From Amphibalanus amphitrite (lineage: Eukaryota; Arthropoda; Thecostraca; Balanomorpha; Balanidae): a stretch of DNA of 64,000 nucleotides. The stretch spans positions 434,001-498,000 of the forward strand of contig NW_024881845.1 in NCBI RefSeq assembly GCF_019059575.1, given 5' to 3'. The position numbers were made by a program, and so were the translations under genes. Every line of letters begins with the position of its first letter. Positions within the stretch are counted from its first letter, which is position 1. Shown piece by piece: positions 39,901-64,000 of this stretch. Below the pieces are notes generated by a model. That model was not told the DNA's origin and searched no databases. It saw only the letters and a list, made by a program, of their open reading frames with translations.

Positions 39901-40090
39901 CAACATCGCCAGTCGGATGGACTCGACTGGCGAGCCGGGCCGCATCCAGACCACGCAGCGGTGCGCGCTGCTGCTCGCGCCGCGCTTCGATTTTGAGAGG
40001 CGCGGCGAGGTGTTTGTCAAAGGAAAGGACCACATGGTGACCTACTACCTGAAGGGCCCGCGGGCCGGCGGCGGCAGCGCGGTCAGCTAG
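11858..40090 (+). CDS. ADCY9: Adenylyl cyclase type 9 (Ac13E/ADCY9-like), seven exons
   Basis: This gene encodes a membrane adenylyl cyclase that converts ATP to cAMP. Exons 11858-13403, 17909-18066, 21618-21708, 24512-24603, 30640-30774, 31956-32058 and 38508-40090 join in phase into about 1235 residues. The layout is an N-terminus with the type-9-like WWDPRFDS motif, six membrane helices, the C1 domain (from about residue 356, metal-binding Asp362 and Asp406 in FADIVGF and LGDCYYC), a basic and acidic linker, six more helices (about 803-995) and the C2 domain (from about 1043). The adenine-site Lys1090, the DIWGDTVNIASR motif and VKGK are intact. The start is the first ATG after an in-frame stop at 11837; 11900 is an alternative. 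Similarity along both halves is closest to mammalian ADCY9. Unusually for that class, Leu1066 and Ser1094 occupy the forskolin-site positions. Confidence 0.93.
13404..17908 (+). other. ADCY9 intron 1
   Basis: A 4.5-kb intron. I see no gene in it. There is a short perfect hairpin at 16572-16593 (CATGAATGC stem, CGAA loop). A degenerate pyrimidine-rich TGTCTG-type repeat from about 17500 leads into the repeated acceptor copies. Reading frames of up to 177 codons (for example at 15142) lack recognisable domains and splice context. Confidence 0.75.
17741..17908 (+). repeat. Two decoy copies of the exon 2 acceptor and exon start
   Basis: GCAG|ACCTGCAGACGTACTTT appears at 17744, a diverged copy (ACTTGCAGACGTACTGA) at 17826, and the functional copy at 17909, spaced 82 and 83 bases. 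Copies 1 and 3 are identical over about 45 bases, while copy 2 is diverged. In the reading phase required by exon 1, copy 1 stops at TAG 17785-17787 and copy 2 at TGA 17840-17842, so only the third copy can be used for full-length protein. Confidence 0.9.
17909..18066 (+). CDS. ADCY9: ADCY9-like exon 2: end of C1 and C1b start
   Basis: Residues 516-568. It enters in phase 1 after CTCGCAG and leaves in phase 0 at GCGCGG|GTGAGT. DLQTYFIVRRKTLV aligns with the end of the ADCY9 C1 domain, where human has LKTYLISGQ. The rest is a low-similarity cytoplasmic linker. Confidence 0.88.
18067..21617 (+). other. ADCY9 intron 2
   Basis: A 3.5-kb intron with no supported gene. It contains GC-rich patches (19190-19430 and 20800-21250). 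A 315-codon open frame from 20167 is long but has no domain, repeat or splice signals that I recognise, and exons 2 and 3 join in phase without it. Confidence 0.7.
21618..21708 (+). CDS. ADCY9: ADCY9-like exon 3: cytoplasmic linker
   Basis: Residues 569-598, between TACCTTCAG and AAAG|GTGAGA, phase 0 to phase 1. It encodes VEPLNELASLDPHTT followed by an Arg/Pro-rich run. It is not strongly conserved; the support is splice sites and phase agreement with both neighbours. Confidence 0.75.
21709..21910 (+). repeat. 32-bp tandem array starting at the exon 3 donor
   Basis: Directly after the donor, about five to six units of 32 bp follow, close to GATGTGAGTTGTCTGG plus CTCGCCTTCAGCC. Each carries a GTGAG- or GAGAG-type donor-like core, and they decay with distance from the exon. 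More degenerate copies may reach about 22100. Confidence 0.75.
21911..24511 (+). other. Remainder of ADCY9 intron 3
   Basis: No gene is supported. The GC-rich section 22820-23530 carries overlapping open frames on both strands that look like composition artefacts. The last 140 bases contain the duplicated acceptor annotated separately. Confidence 0.7.
24375..24511 (+). repeat. Duplicated acceptor in front of exon 4
   Basis: A decoy CTCTCTCGTATACCCCTCAG ends at 24444. The true acceptor, CCTCCCTCGTATATTCCTCAG (last AG at 24510-24511), ends 67 bases later. The bases upstream also match (CTATCCGCC against ATATCCGCC, and TTCTGAC in each). The decoy is followed by GCCGCTGCCGGGGTACTGA, which does not continue the protein. 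Confidence 0.8.
24512..24603 (+). CDS. ADCY9: ADCY9-like exon 4: cytoplasmic linker
   Basis: Residues 599-629, phase 1 in and phase 0 out, ending GCCTCG|GTATGT. It encodes RRQSAAARLHFTTVAGSGNL and an acidic end. Phase matches exon 3 and exon 5. RRQS is a possible kinase-type site, by inference only. Confidence 0.75.
24889..26835. mobile_element. hAT-like element in ADCY9 intron 4
   Basis: The ends are CAGGGTTGTATACGACTC at 24889 and the complement of CAGGGTTGTATACCAATC at 26835. A perfect 8-bp duplication, TTACTTTC, flanks them at 24881-24888 and 26836-26843. The subterminal regions are dense in CAATCAA/TTGATTG motifs in both orientations. There is no transposase frame, so it is non-autonomous. 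A CCTA tetranucleotide microsatellite lies at 25110-25147. Confidence 0.88.
25110..25147 (+). repeat. (CCTA)n microsatellite
   Basis: About nine uninterrupted CCTA units inside the hAT-like element. Confidence 0.95.
26844..28687 (+). other. Middle of ADCY9 intron 4
   Basis: No gene is seen. Near 27292 there is an inverted pair CACACATTCA / TGAATGTGTG with a 5-base loop. From about 28360 the sequence becomes a degenerate pyrimidine-rich repeat that resumes after the inserted element at 30495. Confidence 0.7.
28692..30490. mobile_element. DNA transposon with long imperfect inverted arms
   Basis: The left end GGGGCATTCCACGTCAAATC at 28692 is exactly repeated in inverted form at the right end, 30490. 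A 4-bp duplication, ATTG, lies at 28688-28691 and 30491-30494. Inverted similarity extends several hundred bases inward: AAACACGCCACCTTCGATTT near 29042 matches the complement near 30150, and GAGTGGGCCATT near 29121 matches the complement near 30065. The centre (29350-29470) is very GC-rich. No transposase is seen. A 4-bp duplication would suit Sola-type or related families; the superfamily is uncertain. Confidence 0.8.
30640..30774 (+). CDS. ADCY9: ADCY9-like exon 5: acidic linker
   Basis: Residues 630-674, phase 0 on both sides, between TTTCTCTCAG and GCTCAG|GTCAGA. It encodes DGEEDDLVDDGVDAAQFRLL and then a Ser/Arg-rich stretch, RKDSGIRSRRSSIQ, with consensus basophilic-kinase-like serines. 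It lies in C1b, which is a regulatory region in this enzyme family. Confidence 0.85.
30775..31955 (+). other. ADCY9 intron 5 with (GA)n tract
   Basis: An intron of 1.2 kb. A (GA)n microsatellite occupies about 30814-30900, some 40 bases after the donor. Reading frames through it are Arg/Glu repeats and not genes. Nothing else is recognised. Confidence 0.85.
31956..32058 (+). CDS. ADCY9: ADCY9-like exon 6: linker before the second membrane block
   Basis: Residues 675-708, phase 0 in and phase 1 out, between CGTCCTCAG and CCTCG|GTGAGT. It encodes IAALNGMKSGDLLTHRMSGY and a Ser-rich end. The leftover G joins AC of exon 7 to make Asp709. Confidence 0.85.
32059..36641 (+). other. ADCY9 intron 6, left part
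   Basis: No gene is recognised. A CpG- and GC-rich island spans about 32590-33250. There is a near-perfect 49-bp direct duplication at about 34379-34466 (ATAGTACGGCGGGGGAGGAG in each copy), a short GGAGGGCGTGTGA duplication near 34210, and a C-run near 34670-34686. Open frames here have no splice or domain support. Confidence 0.7.
36642..37591. mobile_element. TTAA-flanked element 1 (poly-G/poly-C hairpin family)
   Basis: TTAA at 36642-36645 is followed by CCCTCG, and TTAA at 37588-37591 is preceded by CTAGGG. Just inside each end lies a G-run/C-run hairpin (near 36688-36717 and 37546-37573). The interior has CGTGACCTGACCTGACC and related AGGTCA-type motifs. TTAA duplications are typical of piggyBac and some other superfamilies. 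No transposase is visible. Confidence 0.75.
37592..38507 (+). other. ADCY9 intron 6, right end with degenerate ~75-bp repeats
   Basis: From about 38050 to the acceptor, phrases such as TGACCTCCGCGTCC, CCCGTAACACCAG and CTCTCTGACCGTGTCC recur imperfectly every 70-80 bases and lead into the true acceptor CTGCCGACAG at 38507. This continues the pattern of repeats at exon edges, although these copies are much more decayed. Confidence 0.55.
38508..40090 (+). CDS. ADCY9: ADCY9-like exon 7: second membrane block, C2 domain, stop
   Basis: Residues 709-1235 and TAG at 40088-40090. It contains SNYFINPPINRLTLFYKN (ADCY9 has a similar FFKPPINQFSLNF), six helices, LNREFEISYRL, LLHNIIPEHVADVLK, and C2 with VIFASIINFNDLYDETYHGG, EKIKTIGSTYMAASGLNP and FDIWGDTVNIASRMDSTG. 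It is an uninterrupted 1.58-kb exon. The open frame upstream of 38508 is intronic. Confidence 0.95.
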
Positions 40091-40394
40091 AGGGCCGGCC
40101 GGCCGCGCCGGCCGCCCGCGACCCTCCGGCGCCTCCGGGCGCTGTCTCTGTGATGTTTTTACCGTTACGCTTCTCTCCATAGGCGGCTGATGCGCCGCGG
40201 CGGGTGTGAGCCCGTCCCCGTGCTGATGGAATTCGCCAGGTCTAGACCGGTAGCTAGCGGCCCGCGCCGGCGGCCAACACGCTATTTACAAAAAGGGCCG
40301 CCGGACAGAGCTTATCAACTGCCGAGCGGCGCGCCAGCGTTCGACGCGCGCGCGCCAACTGTGACGGAAATGTGTGAGATGTGTTGGCGCCGCC

Positions 40395-40400
40395 AATAAA
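40395..40400 (+). promoter_or_regulatory. Poly(A) signal of the adenylyl cyclase gene
   Basis: AATAAA about 305 bases after the stop codon, followed by a GT-rich stretch (TTCCGCGTGCGCCGTG). It is the first such hexamer downstream of the CDS. Confidence 0.7.
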
Positions 40401-40420
40401 GTTCCGCGTGCGCCGTGACT

Positions 40421-42032
40421 CCTGTATCTCCTCTGGGGAGCAGGGGAGGGGAAGCCGCACGTGAGGGAGGAAGGGAGGGGAGACTTCCGTGCCGATGGCG
40501 GAAGTAATCAGGGAGCTCCGGCGCCGCATCAATGTATTCCTGAGCGCGGTCGAACGGAAGGAGACGCGCCCGCCCGAGAGATGGCGGAATATCTGATAGC
40601 GGAGGGGACCGGCGCCGAGGGAGGGAGGGGGAAGACGGAAATGATCACCTGTTGAGCTCACCGAGCTCACCGAGGACAGGAATGAGACGGGAACACGTTC
40701 CGGGAAACGCGCGCGCTGCGGAGCCGACGCCGCCGAGCACATCCCGGAAACCAGCAGCGGGCGTGCAGAAATAGTGTATTAGGTACAAATGCAGCGAAGC
40801 GCAGAGCAGATTAAGTGGGCGTTATTGGCTGTGGTAAAATTAGATTTAGTTCGAACTACGGTAAAGTTGTCAGTGATGTTAATTAGTTCAGGTTAAAGCA
40901 ACATGGAAAATGTTAGTAATGTTAGTGCCCCCACACTACACCAAGGTGATAATACTTAATCAGGTACCTACACATTCCGTTTCTACATTAGCCAAACTTC
41001 GCGTTTTCTGCACACATCGGGTCAACTACCCTCGCGTACAGCTCCTCTGCTCATTGTTCGCGTCTTGTCAGCGACACCATTACAGGAGCACCTTGTCAGA
41101 CACTAACTACGTCTGGCTACCAGGAACCGGGCGCCCTGCTCGCCGGCGAATTCCGCTAATGGACTACCGAGCAAAAAAGTCGCCCGTCTCGTCCATACGA
41201 CGTCCACTTACGGCGTCTTATTGCGGTGACCTTTCCAGGTAGTCGGGTTCCTTCCCGATCACCCTGTGGGGTCTTCTCTTGGAGTCCGAGTGGGCGGTAG
41301 TGTGTCTAGGGTCCTTCGGTGGTTGGTGGGAGGTCGCCGGGGTCTGAGTCGCCCAGACCCGGCGAACAGCGGCGGACGGCAGTCCGGCCCCGGCGCTGCA
41401 GGAACAGTGCTGACACCTGGCGGTGGAGAGGATAATTAGTGGTGGCGGAACGTGGCGCCCGGCTGTAAGTAGGGAGGCGAGGGGTTGGGGAGGTGGCGAG
41501 CTGAAATGGATTTTTTTTACAAAAACATGCGGTGACTGCAAAGTAAGGAAAATTGTGATAAGGTGTGAAAGGTGTTATGAACCTCAGGAACCTAAACGGA
41601 GCATAGGTTATCGTTTAGCTAGAACCATTATCGTTTGGATAGTCATCTAAACGATAATACCTATTCCTTGATGAGAAAATAACATGAAACATCAGACTAC
41701 CAAAGTATCGAGCAAGCTCGGATTTGTTAACCTTTTTTAATCTGTTTATTTGATTCAATTATAACTATAAGGCGACTTAGTGCCGATCAGTTCCCGATAA
41801 ACCATTTAATACCTAAACCAAATAATTTCATTTAAGCCTCTGGCTTTTCACTGGAATCCAGAATCGAAAGTATGACACATTACACACCTTCAATGCAGTA
41901 TTCTCAGAAATAATGAAACTTGACTTAGTGGTACAATACCGCAATTAATTGCCCAGTCATTTCAAGGGCATGACAAAGAAAGCACTTCTGTAGGTGCATA
42001 ACATCGCCACAAAATATGCGGTAGGTATATGC
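40421..42032. other. Intergenic region between ADCY9 and the esterase
   Basis: No gene is supported. Near 41630-41655 there is an inverted pair ATTATCGTTT / AAACGATAAT around a 12-base loop. GCCTCTGGCTTTTCACTG at 41836-41853 is repeated in near-identical form downstream of the esterase. Confidence 0.7.
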
Positions 42033-42039
42033 TATAAAA
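42033..42039 (+). promoter_or_regulatory. TATA box of the esterase gene
   Basis: TATAAAA lies about 370 bases before the start codon in an AT-rich upstream region. Transcription would begin near 42063-42072. A tiny upstream frame (ATG at 42073, TGA at 42085-42087) may lie in the leader. No alternative core promoter is evident nearer the ATG. Confidence 0.55.
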
Positions 42040-42213
42040 TACCGGCACATTAGAACATCCATAATTCACATCATGACGAACGCTTGATAAACCCTTTTGC
42101 AATAGTGATAACTTTTCTTGTTACACACACAAAGCTCGTCAGTCGTCACCAAAACAACTTATCACTTGAGCTCACGCAACATTACACTTCATTCATCCAT
42201 CGGCGGCGGAACG

Positions 42214-42242
42214 TTTAGAGGTGGCTCCAAGCCACCTCTAAA
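42214..42242 (+). other. Perfect 13-bp hairpin in the esterase 5' leader
   Basis: TTTAGAGGTGGCT, a CCA loop, then the exact complement. If transcribed it would form a stable stem-loop about 167 bases before the start codon, a plausible brake on translation initiation. That role is an inference. Confidence 0.8.
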
Positions 42243-42408
42243 AGCCGCTCTCGGCTCGGGCCGCTCAGATAAAACCGGGCGGGTTCGCTGGACTCGGCCA
42301 GTCTCGCGTAGATCCGGGCCAACGGCGGACGGTCGGCGGCACATCACGCACTCCCTAGAGCACGAGATCCGCATTCATCGCCGCTCGGTCGATTCCATCA
42401 GCTACAAC

Positions 42409-44157
42409 ATGTGGTATGTGTTGTGTGTGGTTTTTCTAGCCTCGACTGTCTACGGCGAGTCCAACAGCCTCCGTCCGATCGTAGCTACCGTCGAAGGACA
42501 GGTCAAAGGTCTGACCTCCACCAGCGCTGACGGCAACATCTTCTACAGCTTCAAGGGCCTGCCGTACGCCCAGCCGCCGACTGGAGAGCTGCGATTCCAG
42601 CCACCGAGGCGTCACCTCCCATGGGCGGATGTTCTCGACGCATCTGAGCACGGCAGCCAGTGCGCGCAGTTCGACTTCAGGAAGAACGCCACTCGGGTAG
42701 GCTCGGAGGACTGTCTGTTCGCCAACGTCTATACTCCATGGCTGCCCGGGAAGAGCGGCTCGCCCCGGCGAGGTCTTCCCGTCATGGTTTACATTCACGG
42801 AGGAGGGTTCTTCTTCGGTGACGGCGATGCCGAGACCCACGGTCCCGAGTATCTGATGGACGAGGATGTTGTGGTAGTCACCTTCAACTACCGGCTCGGA
42901 GTGTTTGGCTTCCTGACGACGCACGACTCGGCAGCTCCTGGCAACTACGGTCTGCTGGACCAGGTGCTACTGCTGCAGTGGGTGCAGGACAACATCGCCG
43001 TGTTCGGAGGTGACCCCGAACAGGTAACCATCTTCGGCGTGTCGGCCGGCGGAGCCAGTGTGTCTCTGCTCGTTCTCAGTCCGCTGGGCAAGGGTCTATT
43101 CCACCACGCCATCAGCGAGTCGGGTGCAGCAATCGCCAGCTTTGCTGCCAGTGGGAAAAAGTCCGAGCTCGCCAAGGAATTCGCCGAGTTCCTCAACTGC
43201 ACCACCGATGATCCGGCGACTATGGTTGACTGCATCAGGAAGGCGCCTGAAGAAGACATCATGGATGGCAGCCTGACGCTGAGAGCCTTCATGAATGCCT
43301 TCCAGCCTCGAGTAGACTCTGAAGCTGAGGTGCCGTTCCTTCCGAAGGACCCCCGGGCCCTTCTGGAGGCCGGCGAATTCAACTTCGTGCCGTGGATGAG
43401 CGGCATCACCGAGGAGGAAGGCTACGCGTTTGTTCCACTGATCATGACGAACCGCAAGCTCACAAACGGCTTCCTAGCCGGTGCGCCGCAGGCCTGGGCC
43501 GGCCTCTCCCAACTCGCCCCTCCATTCACGCTCGACTGCGGCGCCGACATGACCAAGGAGCTCGCCAAGATTATCGACTTCTACTCCTCTGACGGCAACT
43601 TCAGTGTGGCCACCATCGCAAGAGTCCTCTCTGACCGCATCTTCGTCAGCTCGACTTCCGAGGAGATCCGCCTGGCCTCTGCCCACGCTCCCGTCTACAA
43701 ATACATAATGGATCATCGCGGCGAGGGCCGACTGCGTCTCACAGAGCTCGAACGTCTGCCGCTTCCCGACCTGGGCACCACACACGGCGAGGAGCTGCTG
43801 TACATCTTCGGCACCAACAAGAGGCCCCTCGCGGAGCCGGGAACGCCGGAGCACACAATGATCCGCTTCATGACCACCCTTTGGACCTCCTTCGCACGGA
43901 CCGGCCGGCCCAGCTCTGATGTCCTACCCATGCCCGACTGGCCCATATTCACCGAGGTCAGTCAGCGCCACATGAGGCTCAACTCGCAGCCTGAGATAGG
44001 GGAGCGTTTGTTTGAGGAACGGGTCAACTTCTGGCAGACGGTACCTATCAACGAACCATGGAGACATGCCGTGCAGACCGTGTGCGAGACGGAAAAGGCG
44101 GCACAGACGGAAACAATGCGATACACTGAGGGTACGTATTACGTCGAGAAGAGCTAA
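42409..44157 (+). CDS. Secreted type-B carboxylesterase, single exon
   Basis: An alpha/beta-hydrolase of the carboxylesterase/cholinesterase family, 582 residues, a usual length for the family. The N-terminus MWYVLCVVFLASTVYG is a signal peptide, so it is probably secreted. Family motifs in order are FKGLPYAQPPTGELRF, EDCLFANVYTP, the oxyanion-hole HGGGFFFG, the nucleophile elbow GVSAGGAS (Ser212), GITEEEGYAF (catalytic Glu337) and TTHGEELLYIFG (His459), so the triad is complete. The start is the ATG that opens the signal peptide; the frame stays open upstream but has no ATG there. No intron interrupts it, unlike its neighbours, which suggests retroposition or an intron-poor esterase branch. 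The substrate cannot be told; juvenile-hormone, xenobiotic and other esters are all possible. Confidence 0.93.
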   Translation: MWYVLCVVFLASTVYGESNSLRPIVATVEGQVKGLTSTSADGNIFYSFKGLPYAQPPTGELRFQPPRRHLPWADVLDASEHGSQCAQFDFRKNATRVGSEDCLFANVYTPWLPGKSGSPRRGLPVMVYIHGGGFFFGDGDAETHGPEYLMDEDVVVVTFNYRLGVFGFLTTHDSAAPGNYGLLDQVLLLQWVQDNIAVFGGDPEQVTIFGVSAGGASVSLLVLSPLGKGLFHHAISESGAAIASFAASGKKSELAKEFAEFLNCTTDDPATMVDCIRKAPEEDIMDGSLTLRAFMNAFQPRVDSEAEVPFLPKDPRALLEAGEFNFVPWMSGITEEEGYAFVPLIMTNRKLTNGFLAGAPQAWAGLSQLAPPFTLDCGADMTKELAKIIDFYSSDGNFSVATIARVLSDRIFVSSTSEEIRLASAHAPVYKYIMDHRGEGRLRLTELERLPLPDLGTTHGEELLYIFGTNKRPLAEPGTPEHTMIRFMTTLWTSFARTGRPSSDVLPMPDWPIFTEVSQRHMRLNSQPEIGERLFEERVNFWQTVPINEPWRHAVQTVCETEKAAQTETMRYTEGTYYVEKS

Positions 44158-44158
44158 A

Positions 44159-44199
44159 AATAAAATAGCTTTGTTAAAATAATAATAAAACTCAATAAA
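44159..44199 (+). promoter_or_regulatory. Poly(A) signals of the esterase gene
   Basis: AATAAA occurs at 44159-44164, immediately after the stop, and again at 44194-44199 in an A-rich run. The second is the more likely cleavage signal because the first leaves almost no 3' UTR. Confidence 0.7.
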
Positions 44200-44405
44200 G
44201 AAAGCATAATGAAATCGATGAACAGATATGTAGTCGAATTAGTGTTATTTTCGCATGTAACTATTATAATTCAATTTATAACTTCCATGCCTCTGGCTTT
44301 CCACTGATCATTAATGGAACTGAAAGCCAGTTCCATTGCCATTGCAATGCCATTGCAGTTCCGTTGCAACATTGCCACGCCTAGTGAACGTCTTCCATAC
44401 CCATT

Positions 44406-61473
<17,068 letters not shown>

Positions 61474-61514
61474 CTGCCAAAAACACGGCAGTGCTATCAC
61501 AATCCTGATTAGCA

Positions 61515-62686
61515 TTAACCCGCGCCCCAGTGGCAGTCTCAGCCAACTTCGCCCTAGTGGGGGGGGGGGGGGCATATGTTACCACCCACCTCTAACTCAA
61601 AAACTAAGAGGGCTAGAAAGACGCGGTAAAAAGCAGTCGATAGCTCTCAATGCGTACGTTTGAAAGTATTTCGGTCATTTTTCATCTTAGAGCAATATTG
61701 GGGTCACCAGAGGTCATCAAAGGTAAAAATTTCCCAATGGTCATAATATTTTTCAGAAAACATGCCGTTATCTCAGGAACTATGGCAGCTAGAAAAACGC
61801 ATGAAAAAGCAATCGATAGCTCTTGAACTCTTCTTTTGAAAAGGTCATTATCAAAATTGACCTCAGGTAAACGTTTTAGCCTCCAGAGGGCAAAAACTCC
61901 AAAAATAGCTGTTTTTACGAAAAGTGTTTTTCGACAATAACTTTCGACAACAAAATGCCACGACATTTCTATTGCCAGAATCGTGTTCCTCTCCCCGAGA
62001 CGCGTCGAATGAACTATAATTTGACCTTGAAAGGTCAACTTGAAAATTTGACCTCAGGTCAAGGTCATGACCTGACCGAAAAAGGTCATGTTGCATATTA
62101 GTCGACGCGTCTCGGCAAGAAACACAATGAGGCCATCCCCAGCGTTCTATCTCTTTCCAATCGCGAGTTATTGGCAAAAATCTGTTTGCAGCCTCAGATG
62201 ACCTCGGATGACCTTTCTAGAGGGTATCAGCAAAAATGACATCTAGGTCATCACGGGTGGTCCAAATCATTGTGATTCTGAAATATTTGGACTGTTCCTA
62301 TGCGTACACACGGATCTAGAGGCATTTTCATTTTTCTCCATTGACTTGTAATGGAAAGGTCACGCCACTGACCTGACCTTAGGTCACGGATATAAAAAAA
62401 TCTGAGATATACAAATTGTAGGCACCCATAACATCATGCAATCCACCAAGTTTAAAACCTTTCTGACAAACACTGCAGGCTGGACATGATTGCAAACTTT
62501 TTTAGGCTTAGTCAGATAACTTGACCTCGTGACCTTACCTGACATGACCTGGGGTCAAAAATTTCACACATTGTCCAAAATTGATGTACCAAAAGCTACT
62601 CCAAGCGGCGCGTCGCTACGCGCCGCGGTTTTTTGTTTATACGCAAGAAACGCGACAGGGTGGTAACATATGCCCCCCCCCCCACT
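61515..62686. mobile_element. TTAA element 4, right end missing
   Basis: The left end TTAACCCGCGCCCCAGTGG starts at 61515 and the inner G-run segment continues into CATATGTTACCACCC. The inverted match GGGTGGTAACATATG with a C-run is present at 62653-62682, but the outer end and its TTAA are absent, so it is truncated on the right. The interior is crowded with AGGTCA sites, for example TGACCTCAGGTCAAGGTCA at 62049-62067 and AGGTCATGACCT at 62062-62073. Confidence 0.7.
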
Positions 62687-63400
62687 GCACATTTGGGATT
62701 TTTCCGATCTAGCGCGTATTAATTCCAAAAATCTTTTTTTGGATTTTTGTTTATTTTTTTGTGTCAGTGAGGCTAAGAAATGTCTGAATTTTTCATATAT
62801 GGCATTGTTTTATCTGTATGTCCTCGTCAAGAATAGGAAAAATGCGCCCAAAGTTCACACTCATGCGTGATTACCCAATGGGCTCAGTAAGGCCCGAAAG
62901 TATAGCTCAATTTCATTGTCCTGTCCTGTTGGTTTTATTCTTGCGAGGTCTTAAAGTTGCATATCTTCTGAAAGGCACCTTTATTAGGAATGGAATGGCA
63001 AACAGAAAGTATGACACAACCTTAACACAGGTCACAAAAATGACATTTACAAAAAAAAACCTTACAGACACCATATTGAAGGAATGGTATTCCAAATAAA
63101 TGTAGGAAATCAACAATGTTTTCCACACTTTTCCACTCCGAAACATATCCTATCGAATTCGCCACTATTTCCTGCACAAGACAACGCCTAGTTTGGCTGC
63201 CGGAACTTGCCTGAACACGGAATATTCACATTAGAGTATCTTAATACCCCACTCTAGGAGCGCTAGGGCAAATAGCACGATATAGGTATGTTCCGAACAT
63301 AGGCGAATAATTTTACTTCGTGATTTAGATGATGCATATTTCCTGAGACACATTCATTAGGAATAGGATGACAAGCGTAAATTATACACACCGTAATCTT
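62687..63400. other. TRPN intron or upstream region, nothing recognised
   Basis: AT-rich sequence without a recognised exon, repeat end or motif. Confidence 0.6.
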
Positions 63401-64000
63401 ATGGGAGTGTGGGGGAGGGGAGGGGGAGGGGGAAAGGGTCGGATAAAACCCCATGGTTTTCCGCAAATTACTCGCGCAAAAAGCGGCCGATCGCGACGAA
63501 ACTTTCGGTGCCCTCGAGATCATCAATTTTACATCTAACCTAAAACTTTCATGACTCTGACCCAACTGACCTTTGACCTGTGGCATATTTCTCGAGACCA
63601 TGTTTGGCCGGAATCGCGATTCGGCGTATGCCAGCTCACATTATCCGCGGTTTCTAGTCTTTCTGTGGTTTTAAACGTTTAAATATGTGAAATGATGTTG
63701 GTGCCATGCATTATGATGGGTGTCAAGGTCACGTGAAGGTCAAGTCAAGGTCATTGACCTTTGATGACCTTGGTTCACTTTTTCGAGTTTAACTTGTTTC
63801 TAGGGTAGTTTTTGGTGCTGATTTCGAATTTAGCAACCATTTGAATATTTACAAAGTAGTTCTGGTGCCTTCGTACCATGTTACGAAGCTGTCAGTAGTA
63901 GGTAACACCTACTATGGATGGCCGGCAGGACGCCTACTGGTTGATCTGACCTGACCTGACCCGACCTGGCCTAAATGCATAAAGACATCGTCTGTGATCA
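63401..64000. repeat. AGGTCA-rich fragment related to the TTAA elements
   Basis: G-runs at 63410-63437 are followed by text typical of the TTAA-element interiors (CGCGACGAAACTTTCGGTG) and many half-sites: GGTGTCAAGGTCACGTGAAG near 63718, then TCAAGTCAAGGTCATTGACC, and GACCTGACCTGACCCGACCT near 63947. The ends are not visible, and it runs off the window. Confidence 0.5.

Noticed and set aside
42118..42408. N-terminal extension of the esterase frame
   Set aside because: It has no ATG, contains the leader hairpin, and would hide the signal peptide that starts at 42409.
42436..43952. Antisense frames across the esterase
   Set aside because: Shadows of the esterase coding sequence without family similarity.

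Overview
This is a window of a eukaryotic nuclear genome, most likely an arthropod and probably a crustacean. The reasons are GT-AG introns of 0.1 to 6.4 kb, poly(A) signals, many microsatellites, several DNA-transposon families, and a TRPN/NompC mechanoreceptor channel, a family found in invertebrates and lower vertebrates. The species cannot be fixed from the sequence. Coding exons are GC-rich against AT-richer introns. I see no bacterial operons, CRISPR array, rRNA or tRNA.

Layout. (1) 239-10323 is a foldback-type mobile element. Its ends are inverted repeats, its left arm is a higher-order tandem array of about 400-bp monomers, and a short right arm is broken by a nested hAT-like insertion (8005-9790, 8-bp target duplication). 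(2) 10699-11478 is a second hAT-like element. (3) 11858-40090 (+) is a seven-exon type-9 adenylyl cyclase (ADCY9/Ac13E). All seven exons join in phase into about 1235 residues with two membrane blocks and intact C1 and C2 cyclase domains. Its introns hold a third hAT-like element (24889-26835), a long-TIR element (28692-30490) and a TTAA-flanked element (36642-37591). (4) 42409-44157 (+) is a single-exon secreted carboxylesterase with a complete catalytic triad and its own TATA box. (5) 61473 down to about 44406 (-) is the C-terminal half of a TRPN/NompC-like channel: fourteen ankyrin repeats, the linker, S1-S6, pore, TRP box and tail. Its 5' exons lie beyond the right edge of the window. Its introns contain three more TTAA elements and a TA-flanked element.

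The most unusual signal is at the splice junctions. In both large genes, short pieces spanning an exon edge and its splice site are tandemly repeated into the adjoining intron: three copies at the ADCY9 exon 2 acceptor, two at the exon 4 acceptor, a 32-bp array after the exon 3 donor, eleven decoys after one TRPN donor, and two or three at a TRPN acceptor. A second theme is a family of TTAA-flanked elements with poly-G/poly-C terminal hairpins and very many AGGTCA half-sites, the nuclear-receptor recognition hexamer, spread through the introns.

The genes do not form a pathway. Adenylyl cyclase makes cAMP at the plasma membrane, TRPN is a force-gated cation channel, and the esterase is secreted. 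Exon coordinates come from reading splice sites, phase and family similarity by eye. No alignment was run and family comparisons rest on recalled conserved motifs.
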